From Blastopirellula sediminis (lineage in GTDB: Bacteria; Planctomycetota; Planctomycetia; Pirellulales; Pirellulaceae), in assembly GCF_020966755.1 (NCBI RefSeq), contig NZ_JAJKFT010000002.1:248001-312000 (forward strand): a stretch of 64,000 nt of DNA. The letters are read 5' to 3'. How positions within the stretch are numbered: the stretch's first letter is position 1; each line of letters opens with the position of its first letter. A program made the position numbers and the translations under genes. The notes under the pieces were generated by a model. That model made no database searches. It was not told the origin of the DNA and saw only the letters and a list, made by a program, of their open reading frames with translations. Below, one piece after another: positions 33,184-42,089 of this stretch.

Positions 33184-36100
33184 ATGACCCCATCCCCGCC
33201 AAACTCGCCGAATTTCTCATTCCTGGGCCTGTTCGATGACGTTCTTGTCCGTCACGCCGCTCTCGCCGAGCGTTACGTCTTCGATGACCCCAATTCGGCC
33301 CTGATCAAGCTCCGTCAGTTCGCCGAATTGCTTGCCGATCACTGCGCCGCCTTTTCCGGCATCGCGGTCATGGAGCGCGACTCCCTCCTCGATACCATCA
33401 ACAAGCTCCGCGACGGCCGAGTTTGCAACTACGAAGTCGCTCAAGTCTTCCACCAACTGCGAAAATCGGGCAACGACGCCGCTCACGCAAACGCCGGCGA
33501 TCGCCGCGAAGCTCTCCAGCAGCTTCGCATGGCCCACAAGCTGGCGATTTGGTTCTATGCGTCGTTCAGCGGGGATCGCTCGTTCAAGCGTCCCACGTTC
33601 GTTCCGCCCCCGGATCCCAATCAGGCCGCAGTCGACCTCCAGGTAGAGCTAGAACGTCTACGCGAGGCTCTAGCCGCCGCCCAGGCAACCGCCGACGGCG
33701 CCCAGGCCTCTGCCGAAGAACATGCCCAACAGCGTCAAGCAGCAGAGGCCGCTGCCGAAAAGGCTTACGAAGACCTCAATGCCGCGCTCGATCTCGCCGC
33801 TGAGACCGAGCAGCAACTCCTCGCTGAGCAGGCCCAGTTCCGCGAAAAGCTGAAACTCGTCCAGGCCGAGGTCGCCGCTGCGCCCGCCGAGCAGCGCGAA
33901 CAGGTAGCCGCCGTCGCCCTCGAAGAATCGCAGAACCTCGATCTCGACGAGACCGATACCCGCCGCATCATCGATTCGCAGCTGCGCGACGCTGGCTGGG
34001 AGGCCGACTCCGAGACGTTCCGCTACGCCAAAGGAACGCGTCCCGTCAAAGGTCGCAACCTGGCGATCGCCGAATGGCCCACCGACAGCGGACCGGCCGA
34101 TTACTGCCTGTTCGTCGGGCTGACGCCCGTCGCGGTCGTCGAAGCGAAGCGTCAGAACAAGAACTGCGCCGGCGCAATTGTTCAGGCAAAACGCTACAGT
34201 CGCGATATTCGCCTCGATGAAACGCTCCCCAGCAACGGCGGTCCCTGGGAGAACTACCGGATCCCGTTCCTCTTCTCCACCAATGGACGTCCATTCCTGC
34301 GTCAGATCCAGGAGCTAAGCGGCATCTGGTTCCTCGACGTCCGCCACAACCATCACCACTCCCGCGCCCTCGAGTCGTGGTACTCCCCGGAAGGGCTCAC
34401 GCAGCTCCTTGCCCAAGATCAAGCGGCCGCCCAGCGTCGACTCGAAAAGGAGCCGTTCGACTATCTGCCGCTACGCGACTACCAGGTTGCCGCCATCCGA
34501 GAAGTCGAGCAGAAGATCGCCGAAGGCCGCCGCGATATGCTCGTCGCCATGGCGACCGGCACCGGCAAAACGCGCACCTGCATCGCGATGATCTATCGGC
34601 TCATTAAATTGGGACGCTTCCGCCGCGTGCTGTTCCTCGTCGATCGCAGCGCACTCGGCGAACAGACCAGCAACGCCCTCAAAGATCTCCGGATCGAGAA
34701 CTACCAGTCCTTCAGCGACATCTACGACGTCAAACAGCTCGGCGACTTGCGCCCCGATACCGAAACCAAACTGCACATTGCCACCGTGCAAGGGATGGTC
34801 AAACGCCTGCTCTACCCGGAAGAGAATAGCCCGCCAGTTCCGGTCGATTGGTACGATTGCATCGTCGTCGACGAGTGCCATCGCGGCTACAACCTCGACC
34901 AGGAGATGAGCGAGGGCGAGCTCGCTTTCCGGAGCGAGAGCGACTACATCTCCAAGTACCGTCGCGTGATCGATCATTTCGACGCCGTCCGCATCGGCCT
35001 GACCGCGACCCCCGCTTTGCATACGACCGAGATCTTCGGCGCCCCGATCTACCAGTACTCCTACCGCCAGGCAGTCGTCGACGGCTGGCTGGTCGACCAC
35101 GAGCCGCCGCACCGGATCATCACCAAGCTTTCGGAAGAGGGGATCCGCTACGATCGCGGCGACGAGATGAAGTATCTCGACTCCGACACCAATCAGCTGG
35201 AGCTGTTCAACACCCCTGACGAAGTCAATTTCGAAGTCGAAGCGTTCAACCGCAAAGTCCTCACCGAGAACTTCAATAGCGAAGTCTGCAAAGTTCTCAC
35301 TGACTACATCGATCCGACCCTCCCCGGCAAGACGCTCGTCTTTTGCGTCAATGATCTACACGCCGATATGGTGGTCCGTCTGCTCAAAGAGTCGCTCGAC
35401 GACGCCTATGGCGCGATCCATGACGACGCAGTGATCAAGATCACCGGCGCCGCCGACAAGCCGCTCCAGTTGATCCGCCGCTTCAAGAACGAACAGCTGC
35501 CGAACGTCGTCGTTACCGTCGACCTGCTTACCACCGGCATCGATATCCCCTCGATTGTCAACCTGGTATTCCTCCGCCGCGTGAAGAGCCGTATCCTGTT
35601 CGAGCAGATGCTCGGCCGCGCGACGCGACTTTGTACCGACTTGTACGCCCCTGGCGAGGACAAAGAGCGGTTCCAGATCTTCGACGCCGTCGATCTCTAC
35701 GCCCAGTTGCAAGACGTCAGCCAGATGCGTCCCGTCGTGACCAAGGCCAATATTTCGTTTTCGCAGCTCGTGACCGAGCTGTGCGAAATCGACGACGAAA
35801 AGTATCGCATTCAGATCAAAGACCAAATCCTCGCCAAACTGCAGCGCAAAAAGCTCTCGGATAGCCAGCAGCAGCGTCTGGAAACCGCGACCGGCATGAA
35901 CCGCCAGCAGTTGATCCAACACATTCAAGCGACCCCGCCGGCGGAACTGGCCGCCTGGCTCCGCGACCGCACCACTACCGGCGAAATCCTCGACGACGTC
36001 CGCCCCCGCGGCGCCCGCTACGTCGTTTCCGACCATCCCGACGAATTCCGCCGCATCGACCGCGGCTACGGCGAAGCGACCCGCCCGGAAGACTATCTCG

Positions 36101-36585
36101 AAGCGTTCCGCAACTTCGTCACCGAACACCTGAACGACCTGCCGGCCTTGCTAGTCGTCGCCCAGCGTCCCCGCGACCTGACTCGCAAGCAGCTGAAAGA
36201 ACTCCGCCTGGCCCTCGACGAAGCCGGCTTCACCGAATCGAACCTGCAAACCGCCTGGCGCGAGACGACCAACCAAGACATCGCCGCGTCGATCATCGGC
36301 TACATCCGCCACGTCGCCTGCGGGCAGCCCCTTTTGGCGCACAAAGATCGTGTCCAAGCGGCAATGAAGCAGATCCTCGCCAGCCGAGCCTGGACGGCGC
36401 CGCAGCGCATCTGGCTGGAGCGAATCGGCAAGCAGTTGGAACAGGAAGTGATCGTCGACCGGGAAGCGTTAGAGTCCGGCCAGTTTAAGCAGCAGGGCGG
36501 ATTTTCGCGGCTCGATAAGATTTTCAAGGGAGAGCTGGCGGCGATCTTGCGAGAGATCGCGGATGCCGTTTGGCAGGCGGCTTGA
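33184..36585 (+). CDS. hsdR: Type I restriction enzyme, R subunit (HsdR)
   Basis: A 1133-residue HsdR, the motor-nuclease subunit of a type I restriction complex. The start at 33184 is chosen because the family N-terminus begins with NFxFL (here NFSFLGLFDDVLVRHAALAE) and the frame further upstream is not protein-like. In order: DUF4145-like N-terminal helical domain (~10-130), coiled coil (~150-260), nuclease core with GPADYCLF and VVEAKRQNKN (Asp and ExK), then the helicase with Walker A MATGTGKTRT, motif II VVDECHRGYN, motif III GLTATPALHT, and motif VI LFEQMLGRATRLC. The C-terminal part is an EcoEI-type HsdR_C domain. It is complete and looks active. Two unrelated genes separate it from hsdM. 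Confidence 0.95.
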   Translation: MTPSPPNSPNFSFLGLFDDVLVRHAALAERYVFDDPNSALIKLRQFAELLADHCAAFSGIAVMERDSLLDTINKLRDGRVCNYEVAQVFHQLRKSGNDAAHANAGDRREALQQLRMAHKLAIWFYASFSGDRSFKRPTFVPPPDPNQAAVDLQVELERLREALAAAQATADGAQASAEEHAQQRQAAEAAAEKAYEDLNAALDLAAETEQQLLAEQAQFREKLKLVQAEVAAAPAEQREQVAAVALEESQNLDLDETDTRRIIDSQLRDAGWEADSETFRYAKGTRPVKGRNLAIAEWPTDSGPADYCLFVGLTPVAVVEAKRQNKNCAGAIVQAKRYSRDIRLDETLPSNGGPWENYRIPFLFSTNGRPFLRQIQELSGIWFLDVRHNHHHSRALESWYSPEGLTQLLAQDQAAAQRRLEKEPFDYLPLRDYQVAAIREVEQKIAEGRRDMLVAMATGTGKTRTCIAMIYRLIKLGRFRRVLFLVDRSALGEQTSNALKDLRIENYQSFSDIYDVKQLGDLRPDTETKLHIATVQGMVKRLLYPEENSPPVPVDWYDCIVVDECHRGYNLDQEMSEGELAFRSESDYISKYRRVIDHFDAVRIGLTATPALHTTEIFGAPIYQYSYRQAVVDGWLVDHEPPHRIITKLSEEGIRYDRGDEMKYLDSDTNQLELFNTPDEVNFEVEAFNRKVLTENFNSEVCKVLTDYIDPTLPGKTLVFCVNDLHADMVVRLLKESLDDAYGAIHDDAVIKITGAADKPLQLIRRFKNEQLPNVVVTVDLLTTGIDIPSIVNLVFLRRVKSRILFEQMLGRATRLCTDLYAPGEDKERFQIFDAVDLYAQLQDVSQMRPVVTKANISFSQLVTELCEIDDEKYRIQIKDQILAKLQRKKLSDSQQQRLETATGMNRQQLIQHIQATPPAELAAWLRDRTTTGEILDDVRPRGARYVVSDHPDEFRRIDRGYGEATRPEDYLEAFRNFVTEHLNDLPALLVVAQRPRDLTRKQLKELRLALDEAGFTESNLQTAWRETTNQDIAASIIGYIRHVACGQPLLAHKDRVQAAMKQILASRAWTAPQRIWLERIGKQLEQEVIVDREALESGQFKQQGGFSRLDKIFKGELAAILREIADAVWQAA

Positions 36586-36644
36586 TCAAGTCCCCAATTG
36601 AGACACAACATCCCTCATTCCTCATATTCCGCTAGGAACTTTCT

Positions 36645-37541
36645 ATGGCTGACAGTCAAGATCCTGGGGTAGTTGCGATAAACAAGCATTCCAGTCCATG
36701 CTGCGCGAAGTGCGGATCAGACGCTTTTTGCTATGTAGAGGTATTTGGTCCCGCCGCTGAATCCGTTTCTCTTCGTACGCGGATGGCCCACGTCGAGGAT
36801 GAGCGAAGTCAGATCGAATCCTCTCTTCATCAGCTGGAATTGGACGCCAATGCGCAGGTTGCTCGCATCCGCGCGGAGTCCGACGACAAGCTGAAGACGC
36901 TAGCGGCTCAAGCGGAAGCCAAGCGAGTCGAGATGGAACGGCGAATCGCCGAAGAAATGGCGGCCGAAACCGACGAGGCGATGAAGTACTTGATCGGCGA
37001 TGACGAAAAGCAGCAGATGACGGAGTTCCGAATGCGCGAGTTTCTGGCGAAAGTTGACGAGCGCCGAAAGTCGATCCAAGAACACTTTTCCGCCGAAGCG
37101 GATAAGGTGGTCTCCAGCAGGCTGTCTGCCGAAGATCAACTCCAGCAGCAACTGAAAGAGATCAATGAGGCGAGCCTGAATACGCTCGTCAAAACGTCAA
37201 TTGCCGTGATCGTTTGTGAGAATTGCGGTCACGTCCACGGTGCAGCGCCAATCCCGCAGGTAACTTATCGCCTGGTCGAGATGCAAATAGCGACGATGCG
37301 CGAGTTCATGGAGTCTTCAACAGCGCGATTGGACCGTGCGGTAGGACGACTTGAACAAATTGGCCATGACGTGGATAAGCTCAAGTCGAATCAAATCAAA
37401 ATCGGCAACGCACTGTGCGAGCGTCTTGATCGATTGATTAGCCAGATGGCCATGGTGAAAACAGCTTCAGCGGTTTCTGGCGTTGCAGACGTGGAAGGAG
37501 CTGCAAACGCCGTAAGAAAGATGTTCACGGGGGACGAGTAA
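36645..37541 (+). CDS. Coiled-coil protein with zinc-ribbon Cys pairs
   Basis: A 298-residue protein with AGGAA before the ATG. Cys pairs CCAKCG (residues ~19-24) and CENCGHVHG (~190) could together form one split zinc ribbon. Between them, residues ~50-180 are coiled coil (AQAEAKRVEMERRIAEEMAA). The C-terminal part is helical. It lies between hsdR and hsdM and is transcribed with them. No restriction-associated family recognised; it may modulate the complex or be a passenger gene. It ends with a run of five G bases just before the stop, where a -1 shift would extend it (see 37538-37723). Confidence 0.65.
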   Translation: MADSQDPGVVAINKHSSPCCAKCGSDAFCYVEVFGPAAESVSLRTRMAHVEDERSQIESSLHQLELDANAQVARIRAESDDKLKTLAAQAEAKRVEMERRIAEEMAAETDEAMKYLIGDDEKQQMTEFRMREFLAKVDERRKSIQEHFSAEADKVVSSRLSAEDQLQQQLKEINEASLNTLVKTSIAVIVCENCGHVHGAAPIPQVTYRLVEMQIATMREFMESSTARLDRAVGRLEQIGHDVDKLKSNQIKIGNALCERLDRLISQMAMVKTASAVSGVADVEGAANAVRKMFTGDE

Positions 37542-37723
37542 AAGCGATTGATTGGCTGAAGTACTATTCGGCGATTCAGGGTATTAACGCTGCCTCGCGT
37601 GATGCGTGGCAGCCTTTTGGAACTTGCTTCTGCTGTGCTGAAGCAGGTCCTTTCCCGTATATGGCATACGGCGACGTAGCGGTTTGCGACTTGTGCGCAG
37701 CGATTAGTGGATGGAGGGATTAG
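37538..37723 (+). CDS. Small Cys-rich ORF in the -1 frame after the zinc-ribbon gene
   Basis: From 37538 to a TAG at 37723 the -1 frame relative to the preceding gene is open and reads like protein: IDWLKYYSAIQGINAASRDA, then FGTCFCCAEAGPF and VCDLCAAISGW, giving CxCC and CxxC pairs. It has no ATG, GTG or TTG start. It either extends the preceding protein by ribosomal frameshifting or marks a single-base indel. The G-run ACG GGG GAC sits just upstream of the stop. Too short for most gene finders. Confidence refers to coding potential, not to the expression mechanism. Confidence 0.5.
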   Translation, partial: VKAIDWLKYYSAIQGINAASRDAWQPFGTCFCCAEAGPFPYMAYGDVAVCDLCAAISGWRD

Positions 37724-37865
37724 CTGACTTTGTTCGTGGCGCAACCGATTCCCGATAAGCAAGGCGGGGCGAAGATTTCTCGTAACTCTATATAGTTATC
37801 GAGATCGAGTTCGCGGTTACTTAGCGAAGACTCACCCATGCAATCTGTGGAGCTGCAGATTATAG

Positions 37866-38798
37866 ATGCAACAGTCGCAACTTGATTCAATGCTACAGGC
37901 GCTTCGGAATCAGCTGAAGGAGCAGTCTGTTCAAGTAGCAATCGGCCTCGACTTCGCCGCCCAGGAAAGCAATTGGGGACTTTGCGTCTTGGTCATAACC
38001 GAAGGGCTCACTGTCGGTGAACTATGTTTATTGCTGCCGCAGCCGCGGGTTACTGCCAAAGGGAAGAAATCAAAGACGCTCCTTTGCAGGCCCAGTCAGC
38101 AAGCATTCGTTGAGATACTTGGTATCGTTCGCGAGGCGAACTGCGTGGCGTCGGTAGCGGTCGACGTTCCTTTTGGTTGGCCGACGAATCAAGCTGAATT
38201 TCTACAAAATTGGTCTGCGGAGAGTTGCGTCGAAGAGATGACCGCAATTCCTGACGGAAAGAGGTTCGCGTTTCGTTTCTGCGACCGTCAACTATGTGAA
38301 AGGTTCGAGAGTATTCAACCTCTAGCTGTGGGAGCGGATCGTATTGCCCTCGCGGCCAGATCTTGGGCGGAAACTAGACTCGGATTGAAGTCGATTCCGC
38401 ATTCCATTGATTTTGGACTAGAGCTCTGTAAAGATCGTTTGGCTCTGTTTGAATGCTATCCCGGCGCGTTTGTCAAGCGAGTTGCTGCCAAATTGGGAAA
38501 CTATAAAAAGATACCAGCCATACGTCGTCAGCTTCTTGAAGAACTCCTTGGGAAATACCAGATTCCACTTCGTGAAGAACAGCAAGAATGGCTCGAATGG
38601 GCGATTGAGCAAAAGGGTTCCCCCGACGCTTTCGATGCGTTTTTGTGCGCACTGTCCGCATGGGATCATCTGAAATATCGAAGAAATCCAGACGATGTTT
38701 GCCTGACAACGCCAAGGTTCATGTTAGACCGGGATTTGCGTGAAGAGGAGATCGATCAAGTGCGTCGTGAAGGCTGGATTCTAGTACGAGCAGAATAA
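37866..38798 (+). CDS. DUF429 protein (RNase H-like fold)
   Basis: A 310-residue member of the DUF429 family of predicted RNase H-fold nucleases. Conserved elements appear in order: VAIGLDFAAQESNWGL (first strand with Asp), VAVDVPFGWP (the DxPxG region), FRFCDRQLC (the R-x-CD segment), LFECYPGAFVKRVAAKL (the E-x-YP motif) and GSPDAFDAFLCALSAW (C-terminal acidic helix). It is somewhat longer than usual because of an N-terminal helix of ~25 residues. It lies between hsdR and hsdM, ending 13 nt before hsdM. An accessory nuclease is plausible but unproven. Confidence 0.8.
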   Translation: MQQSQLDSMLQALRNQLKEQSVQVAIGLDFAAQESNWGLCVLVITEGLTVGELCLLLPQPRVTAKGKKSKTLLCRPSQQAFVEILGIVREANCVASVAVDVPFGWPTNQAEFLQNWSAESCVEEMTAIPDGKRFAFRFCDRQLCERFESIQPLAVGADRIALAARSWAETRLGLKSIPHSIDFGLELCKDRLALFECYPGAFVKRVAAKLGNYKKIPAIRRQLLEELLGKYQIPLREEQQEWLEWAIEQKGSPDAFDAFLCALSAWDHLKYRRNPDDVCLTTPRFMLDRDLREEEIDQVRREGWILVRAE

Positions 38799-38811
38799 AG
38801 AAAACCCGTAA

Positions 38812-40245
38812 ATGAACACCCAAGACATCGTCGCCAAGCTCTGGAACCTCTGTCATGTCCTTCGCGACGACGGCATTACTTACCACGAATACGTTACCGA
38901 GCTGACCTATCTTCTCTTCCTCAAGATGATGAAGGAGACCGGTCAGGAGGGGATGCTTCCTGACGGTTATCGCTGGGACGATCTCGCTCAGCTTGATGGC
39001 GTCGATCAGCTCGGTTTTTATCGGGCTCTCCTCGTTCATCTCGGCAACGAAGGCGCCGGCCGGATTCAGGCGATTTTTCATGACGCCAATACGTCGCTCC
39101 GGCAGCCGAAGAACCTGGCCAAGCTTGTCAGCGATATCGACAAGCTTGATTGGTACTCGGCTCGCGAAGAGGGGCTCGGCGATCTCTACGAAGGGCTTCT
39201 CGAGAAGAACGCCAGCGAGAAGAAGTCGGGCGCCGGCCAGTACTTCACCCCGCGTCCGCTGATCGAGTGCATGGTCAACTGCCTGCAGCCGCAGCCCGGC
39301 GAGGTGATCCAAGATCCGGCAGCCGGCACCGGCGGCTTTTTGATTCAGGCCGACCGCTACATCAAACAGCGGTCCGACGAGTTGTTCGATCTCCCTGAGA
39401 AGCTGCAAGACTTTCAGCGCCGCCAGGCGTTCGTCGGCGTCGAACTGGTCCCCGATACCCATCGCCTCCTCCTGATGAACGCGATGCTGCACGGCATCGA
39501 CAGCGATCCGAAGCTCGGCGATACCCTCTCGCCCGACGGCATGCAGCTTCCTAAGGCTGACCTGGTCCTGACCAATCCGCCGTTCGGCACCAAACGGGGC
39601 GGCGGCCGCCCGACCCGCGACGATTTCACCTTCGTCACCGGCAACAAACAGCTCGCCTTCCTGCAGCATATCTATCGCACCCTCAAGCCCGGCGGCCGGG
39701 CCGGCGTCGTCTTGCCCGACAACGTCCTGTTCGAGGAAGGGATCGGAACCAAGATCCGGGCCGACCTGATGGAGAAGTGCAATCTCCACACTATCCTGCG
39801 ACTACCGACCGGTATCTTCTACGCCCAAGGGGTCAAGACCAACGTCCTCTTCTTCACCCGCGGCAAAACCGACGCCGGCAATACGAAACAGGTCTGGGTC
39901 TACGACCTACGGGCCAACATGCCGTCGTTCGGCGTCCGAACTCCCCTGACGCATGGGCACTTCGCCGAGTTCGAGAAATGCTACGGCAAGAAGGCGGATG
40001 GAACCAGCAAGCGAACCGACCAGGGAGAGGAAGGGCGCTTCCGCTGTTTTACGCGGGAGCTGATCGACAAACGGGGCGATAATCTTGATCTAAGTTGGTT
40101 GAAAGACGAGAACGCCAGTGATCACGATGATTTGCCCGAACCGGATGAAATTGCCGCGGCGATTCGGGAGCGACTGCAATTGGCCCTGGAAGAAATTGAT
40201 GCGCTCGCGACAATTTTGAAGGAGAAACCGGAGGTGGGTGCGTGA
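38812..40245 (+). CDS. hsdM: Type I modification methyltransferase subunit (HsdM)
   Basis: A 477-residue N6-adenine methyltransferase. HsdM_N occupies residues ~1-120. The SAM-binding motif I region is IQDPAAGTGGFLIQ, preceded by the AGQYFTPRPLIECM element typical of HsdM, and the catalytic motif IV is LVLTNPPFGTKRG. The C-terminal region has GVKTNVLFFTRG. Length is normal. Its stop overlaps the hsdS start by 4 nt, so M and S are co-translated. It should protect host DNA at the HsdS-specified site. Confidence 0.96.
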   Translation: MNTQDIVAKLWNLCHVLRDDGITYHEYVTELTYLLFLKMMKETGQEGMLPDGYRWDDLAQLDGVDQLGFYRALLVHLGNEGAGRIQAIFHDANTSLRQPKNLAKLVSDIDKLDWYSAREEGLGDLYEGLLEKNASEKKSGAGQYFTPRPLIECMVNCLQPQPGEVIQDPAAGTGGFLIQADRYIKQRSDELFDLPEKLQDFQRRQAFVGVELVPDTHRLLLMNAMLHGIDSDPKLGDTLSPDGMQLPKADLVLTNPPFGTKRGGGRPTRDDFTFVTGNKQLAFLQHIYRTLKPGGRAGVVLPDNVLFEEGIGTKIRADLMEKCNLHTILRLPTGIFYAQGVKTNVLFFTRGKTDAGNTKQVWVYDLRANMPSFGVRTPLTHGHFAEFEKCYGKKADGTSKRTDQGEEGRFRCFTRELIDKRGDNLDLSWLKDENASDHDDLPEPDEIAAAIRERLQLALEEIDALATILKEKPEVGA

Positions 40246-41087
40246 GTCGATGGAAAATCCCTGCAACATGGAAGTGGACTACGGCGGAGAAAATTGCAGA
40301 CATAGTCGCGGGAGGAACGCCACCATCGAAAGATCCGACGAATTTTGCAAGGAATGGTATTTCGTGGATCACGCCGGCAGATCTTACGGGTTACGTTCAC
40401 GCTTACATTGGAAGAGGGAAGCGATGTCTATCCGAGAAGGGGTTGGCTGCGTCTAGCGCCAGAGTCTTGCCGGTGGGAACGGTACTCTTTACGTCCCGTG
40501 CTCCAATTGGGTATTGCGCGATAGCCGAAAACCCAATTGCCACGAACCAGGGATTCAAGAATCTCGTTTTAAAGAACGACATTCAGCCTGAGTATGTACG
40601 CCACTACCTTTTGGCATCTAAAGCGTATGCTGAATCGATTTCAAGTGGGACGACATTTAAGGAGTTGTCGTCGACTCGAATGAAGAATTTCGATATTCCC
40701 GTTGCACCGACAGGAGAGCAACGTCGAATCGTCGAAAAAATCGATGCCCTTCAAGACCGCAGCCGAAAGGCACGCGAGGCGCTTTCTGAGGTAGGGCCGC
40801 TGTTGGAGCAGTTCCGCCAAAGCCTGCTGGCCGCCGCCTTCCGCGGCGACCTGACCGCCGACTGGCGAGCCCAAAACCCCAACGTCGAACCAGCCAGCGA
40901 ACTGCTGAAACGAATCCGCAAAGAGCGCCGCCAGAAATGGGAAGAAGCCGAACTGGCGAAGTACGAAGCGAAAGGAAAACAACCGCCCAAAGGCTGGCAG
41001 GAGAAGTACAAAGAACCGGATCCGGTGGATGAGTCGGAGCTGCCGGAACTGCCGGCGGGTTCTCTCGCTCTGGGGATCGCCGTTTGA
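40242..41087 (+). CDS. hsdS: Type I specificity subunit (HsdS), one recognition domain only
   Basis: A 281-residue HsdS against a normal ~400-450. TRD1 spans residues ~1-150 (ending SGTTFKELSSTRMKNFDIPV), followed by the central coiled-coil spacer (GEQRRIVEKIDALQDRSRKA and LLEQFRQSLLAAAFRGDLTA). The linker reaches DESELPELPAG, where TRD2 should start, and then changes to eight unrelated residues and a stop. At the DNA level the sequence passes into a helicase fragment at about 41062. Half-size S subunits can dimerise and recognise palindromic sites in some systems, so activity is possible. The loss looks like a deletion fusion. Confidence 0.9.
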   Translation: MSRWKIPATWKWTTAEKIADIVAGGTPPSKDPTNFARNGISWITPADLTGYVHAYIGRGKRCLSEKGLAASSARVLPVGTVLFTSRAPIGYCAIAENPIATNQGFKNLVLKNDIQPEYVRHYLLASKAYAESISSGTTFKELSSTRMKNFDIPVAPTGEQRRIVEKIDALQDRSRKAREALSEVGPLLEQFRQSLLAAAFRGDLTADWRAQNPNVEPASELLKRIRKERRQKWEEAELAKYEAKGKQPPKGWQEKYKEPDPVDESELPELPAGSLALGIAV

Positions 41088-41793
41088 CGCCTCTTCGCCC
41101 GAAATTGGACGGTTAGTTAGCCAGACAGATTCGACGGTGCGGCAGCACTTTGGGCATGCTGGACGGCGACTAATTCAGTTTGCAGTAGACCGGCGAGCAG
41201 AATGGGACGGCTGGCGTCGGCGATACGAGGAGGAACGAAATAGATTCGAAGAAATGGCCAGAAGGGTAAATAGTCCCTACGCCGGCCGGATGGCAACGCA
41301 CTTCGCAGCGATTTCAACAACTGCTTGGATAGCGCACCAGGCGCTGCCATTTGATTGGGAATACTCAGATCCGATCGAGCCGCTTTGGGAGAGTCTCGTC
41401 GAAGAAGCGGGAGAAGCCGATCGCTCACAGGAAGCGCTTCGGCATGTGATGGAATGGGCATGGTCGAACCAGGATAGCTTTTTCGACCAAGCATCACCGC
41501 TCGGACGCCAGCCTAACAACGGCTGGGCGGGGCGCTGGGATAAGAGTGGATCGAATCCAAGCACCGATGATGGAGAATGGGAGTGGATTGGGTTTGTGCC
41601 ATCACGACTTACGGAGATTCTTGAATCAGCCAACTTTGAGTCTGTTGCGATCACTCGTACCTGGTTCGACCAAGGGTGGCTTTCTACCAACGATACCAAT
41701 CGACGGACGAGGAAGGCGCGGATCGGGAGGGAACGTTCTCTGATGAACTTAATCGCGATCAAACGGAGCGCTGTAAGGTCCGTAATGAAGTAA
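41062..41793 (+). pseudogene. DUF927-like helicase/primase C-terminal fragment fused after hsdS
   Basis: An open frame of 243 codons with no start of its own in unique DNA. It reads GSPFDASSPEIGRLVSQTDS, then FGHAGRRLIQFAVDRRAEWD, then RMATHFAAISTTAWIAHQAL, resembling the C-terminal part of DUF927-type superfamily 3 helicases found with primases in integrative elements (G-x-AGR...F followed by AxRFAxI). The N-terminal helicase half is absent. The frame overlaps the last codons of hsdS in a different register, so a deletion joined the two genes. It has probably decayed, although a start in the hsdS overlap (41029) is possible. Confidence 0.55.
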
Positions 41794-42089
41794 GTGGTCG
41801 TTCAGCGAGGGCGACGCCCTTCTTGGAGTCGCTCTCGCTGTTCTTCTCTTTCACAAATGAAAGAGCCTCTTGAAGTGTGTTCCCAGCGTTCCCGGTAGAT
41901 TGGCCTGGTAGCCAGCTAAGAGCGATGCACTCCCCATCGATTGATCATTGGGGGGTGATCTGCCTGCGGGCTTCTATGTTAGACGATCGGGTGGGAACGA
42001 GTTTCCGATTCAGCGTTAAACCGTCGAATTTTTCGGCTCCATTTGCGTTCCCACAAGGCCGGGAGCAGAAGGAATAACAGGGTATATCG
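41794..42089. other. Intergenic stretch before the primase gene
   Basis: No gene seen. An inverted repeat CCCCA...TGGGG lies at about 41934-41955, around an AT-rich centre (TCGATTGATCAT). It could be a replication or regulatory site of the element, but nothing more can be said. Confidence 0.3.

Noticed and set aside
35356-36129. Minus-strand open frame of 257 codons inside hsdR
   Set aside because: Shadow of the GC-rich hsdR codons; no protein-like motifs.
38719-39789. Minus-strand open frame of 356 codons opposite hsdM
   Set aside because: It is a mirror of the hsdM codon pattern, and hsdM motifs are intact on the plus strand.
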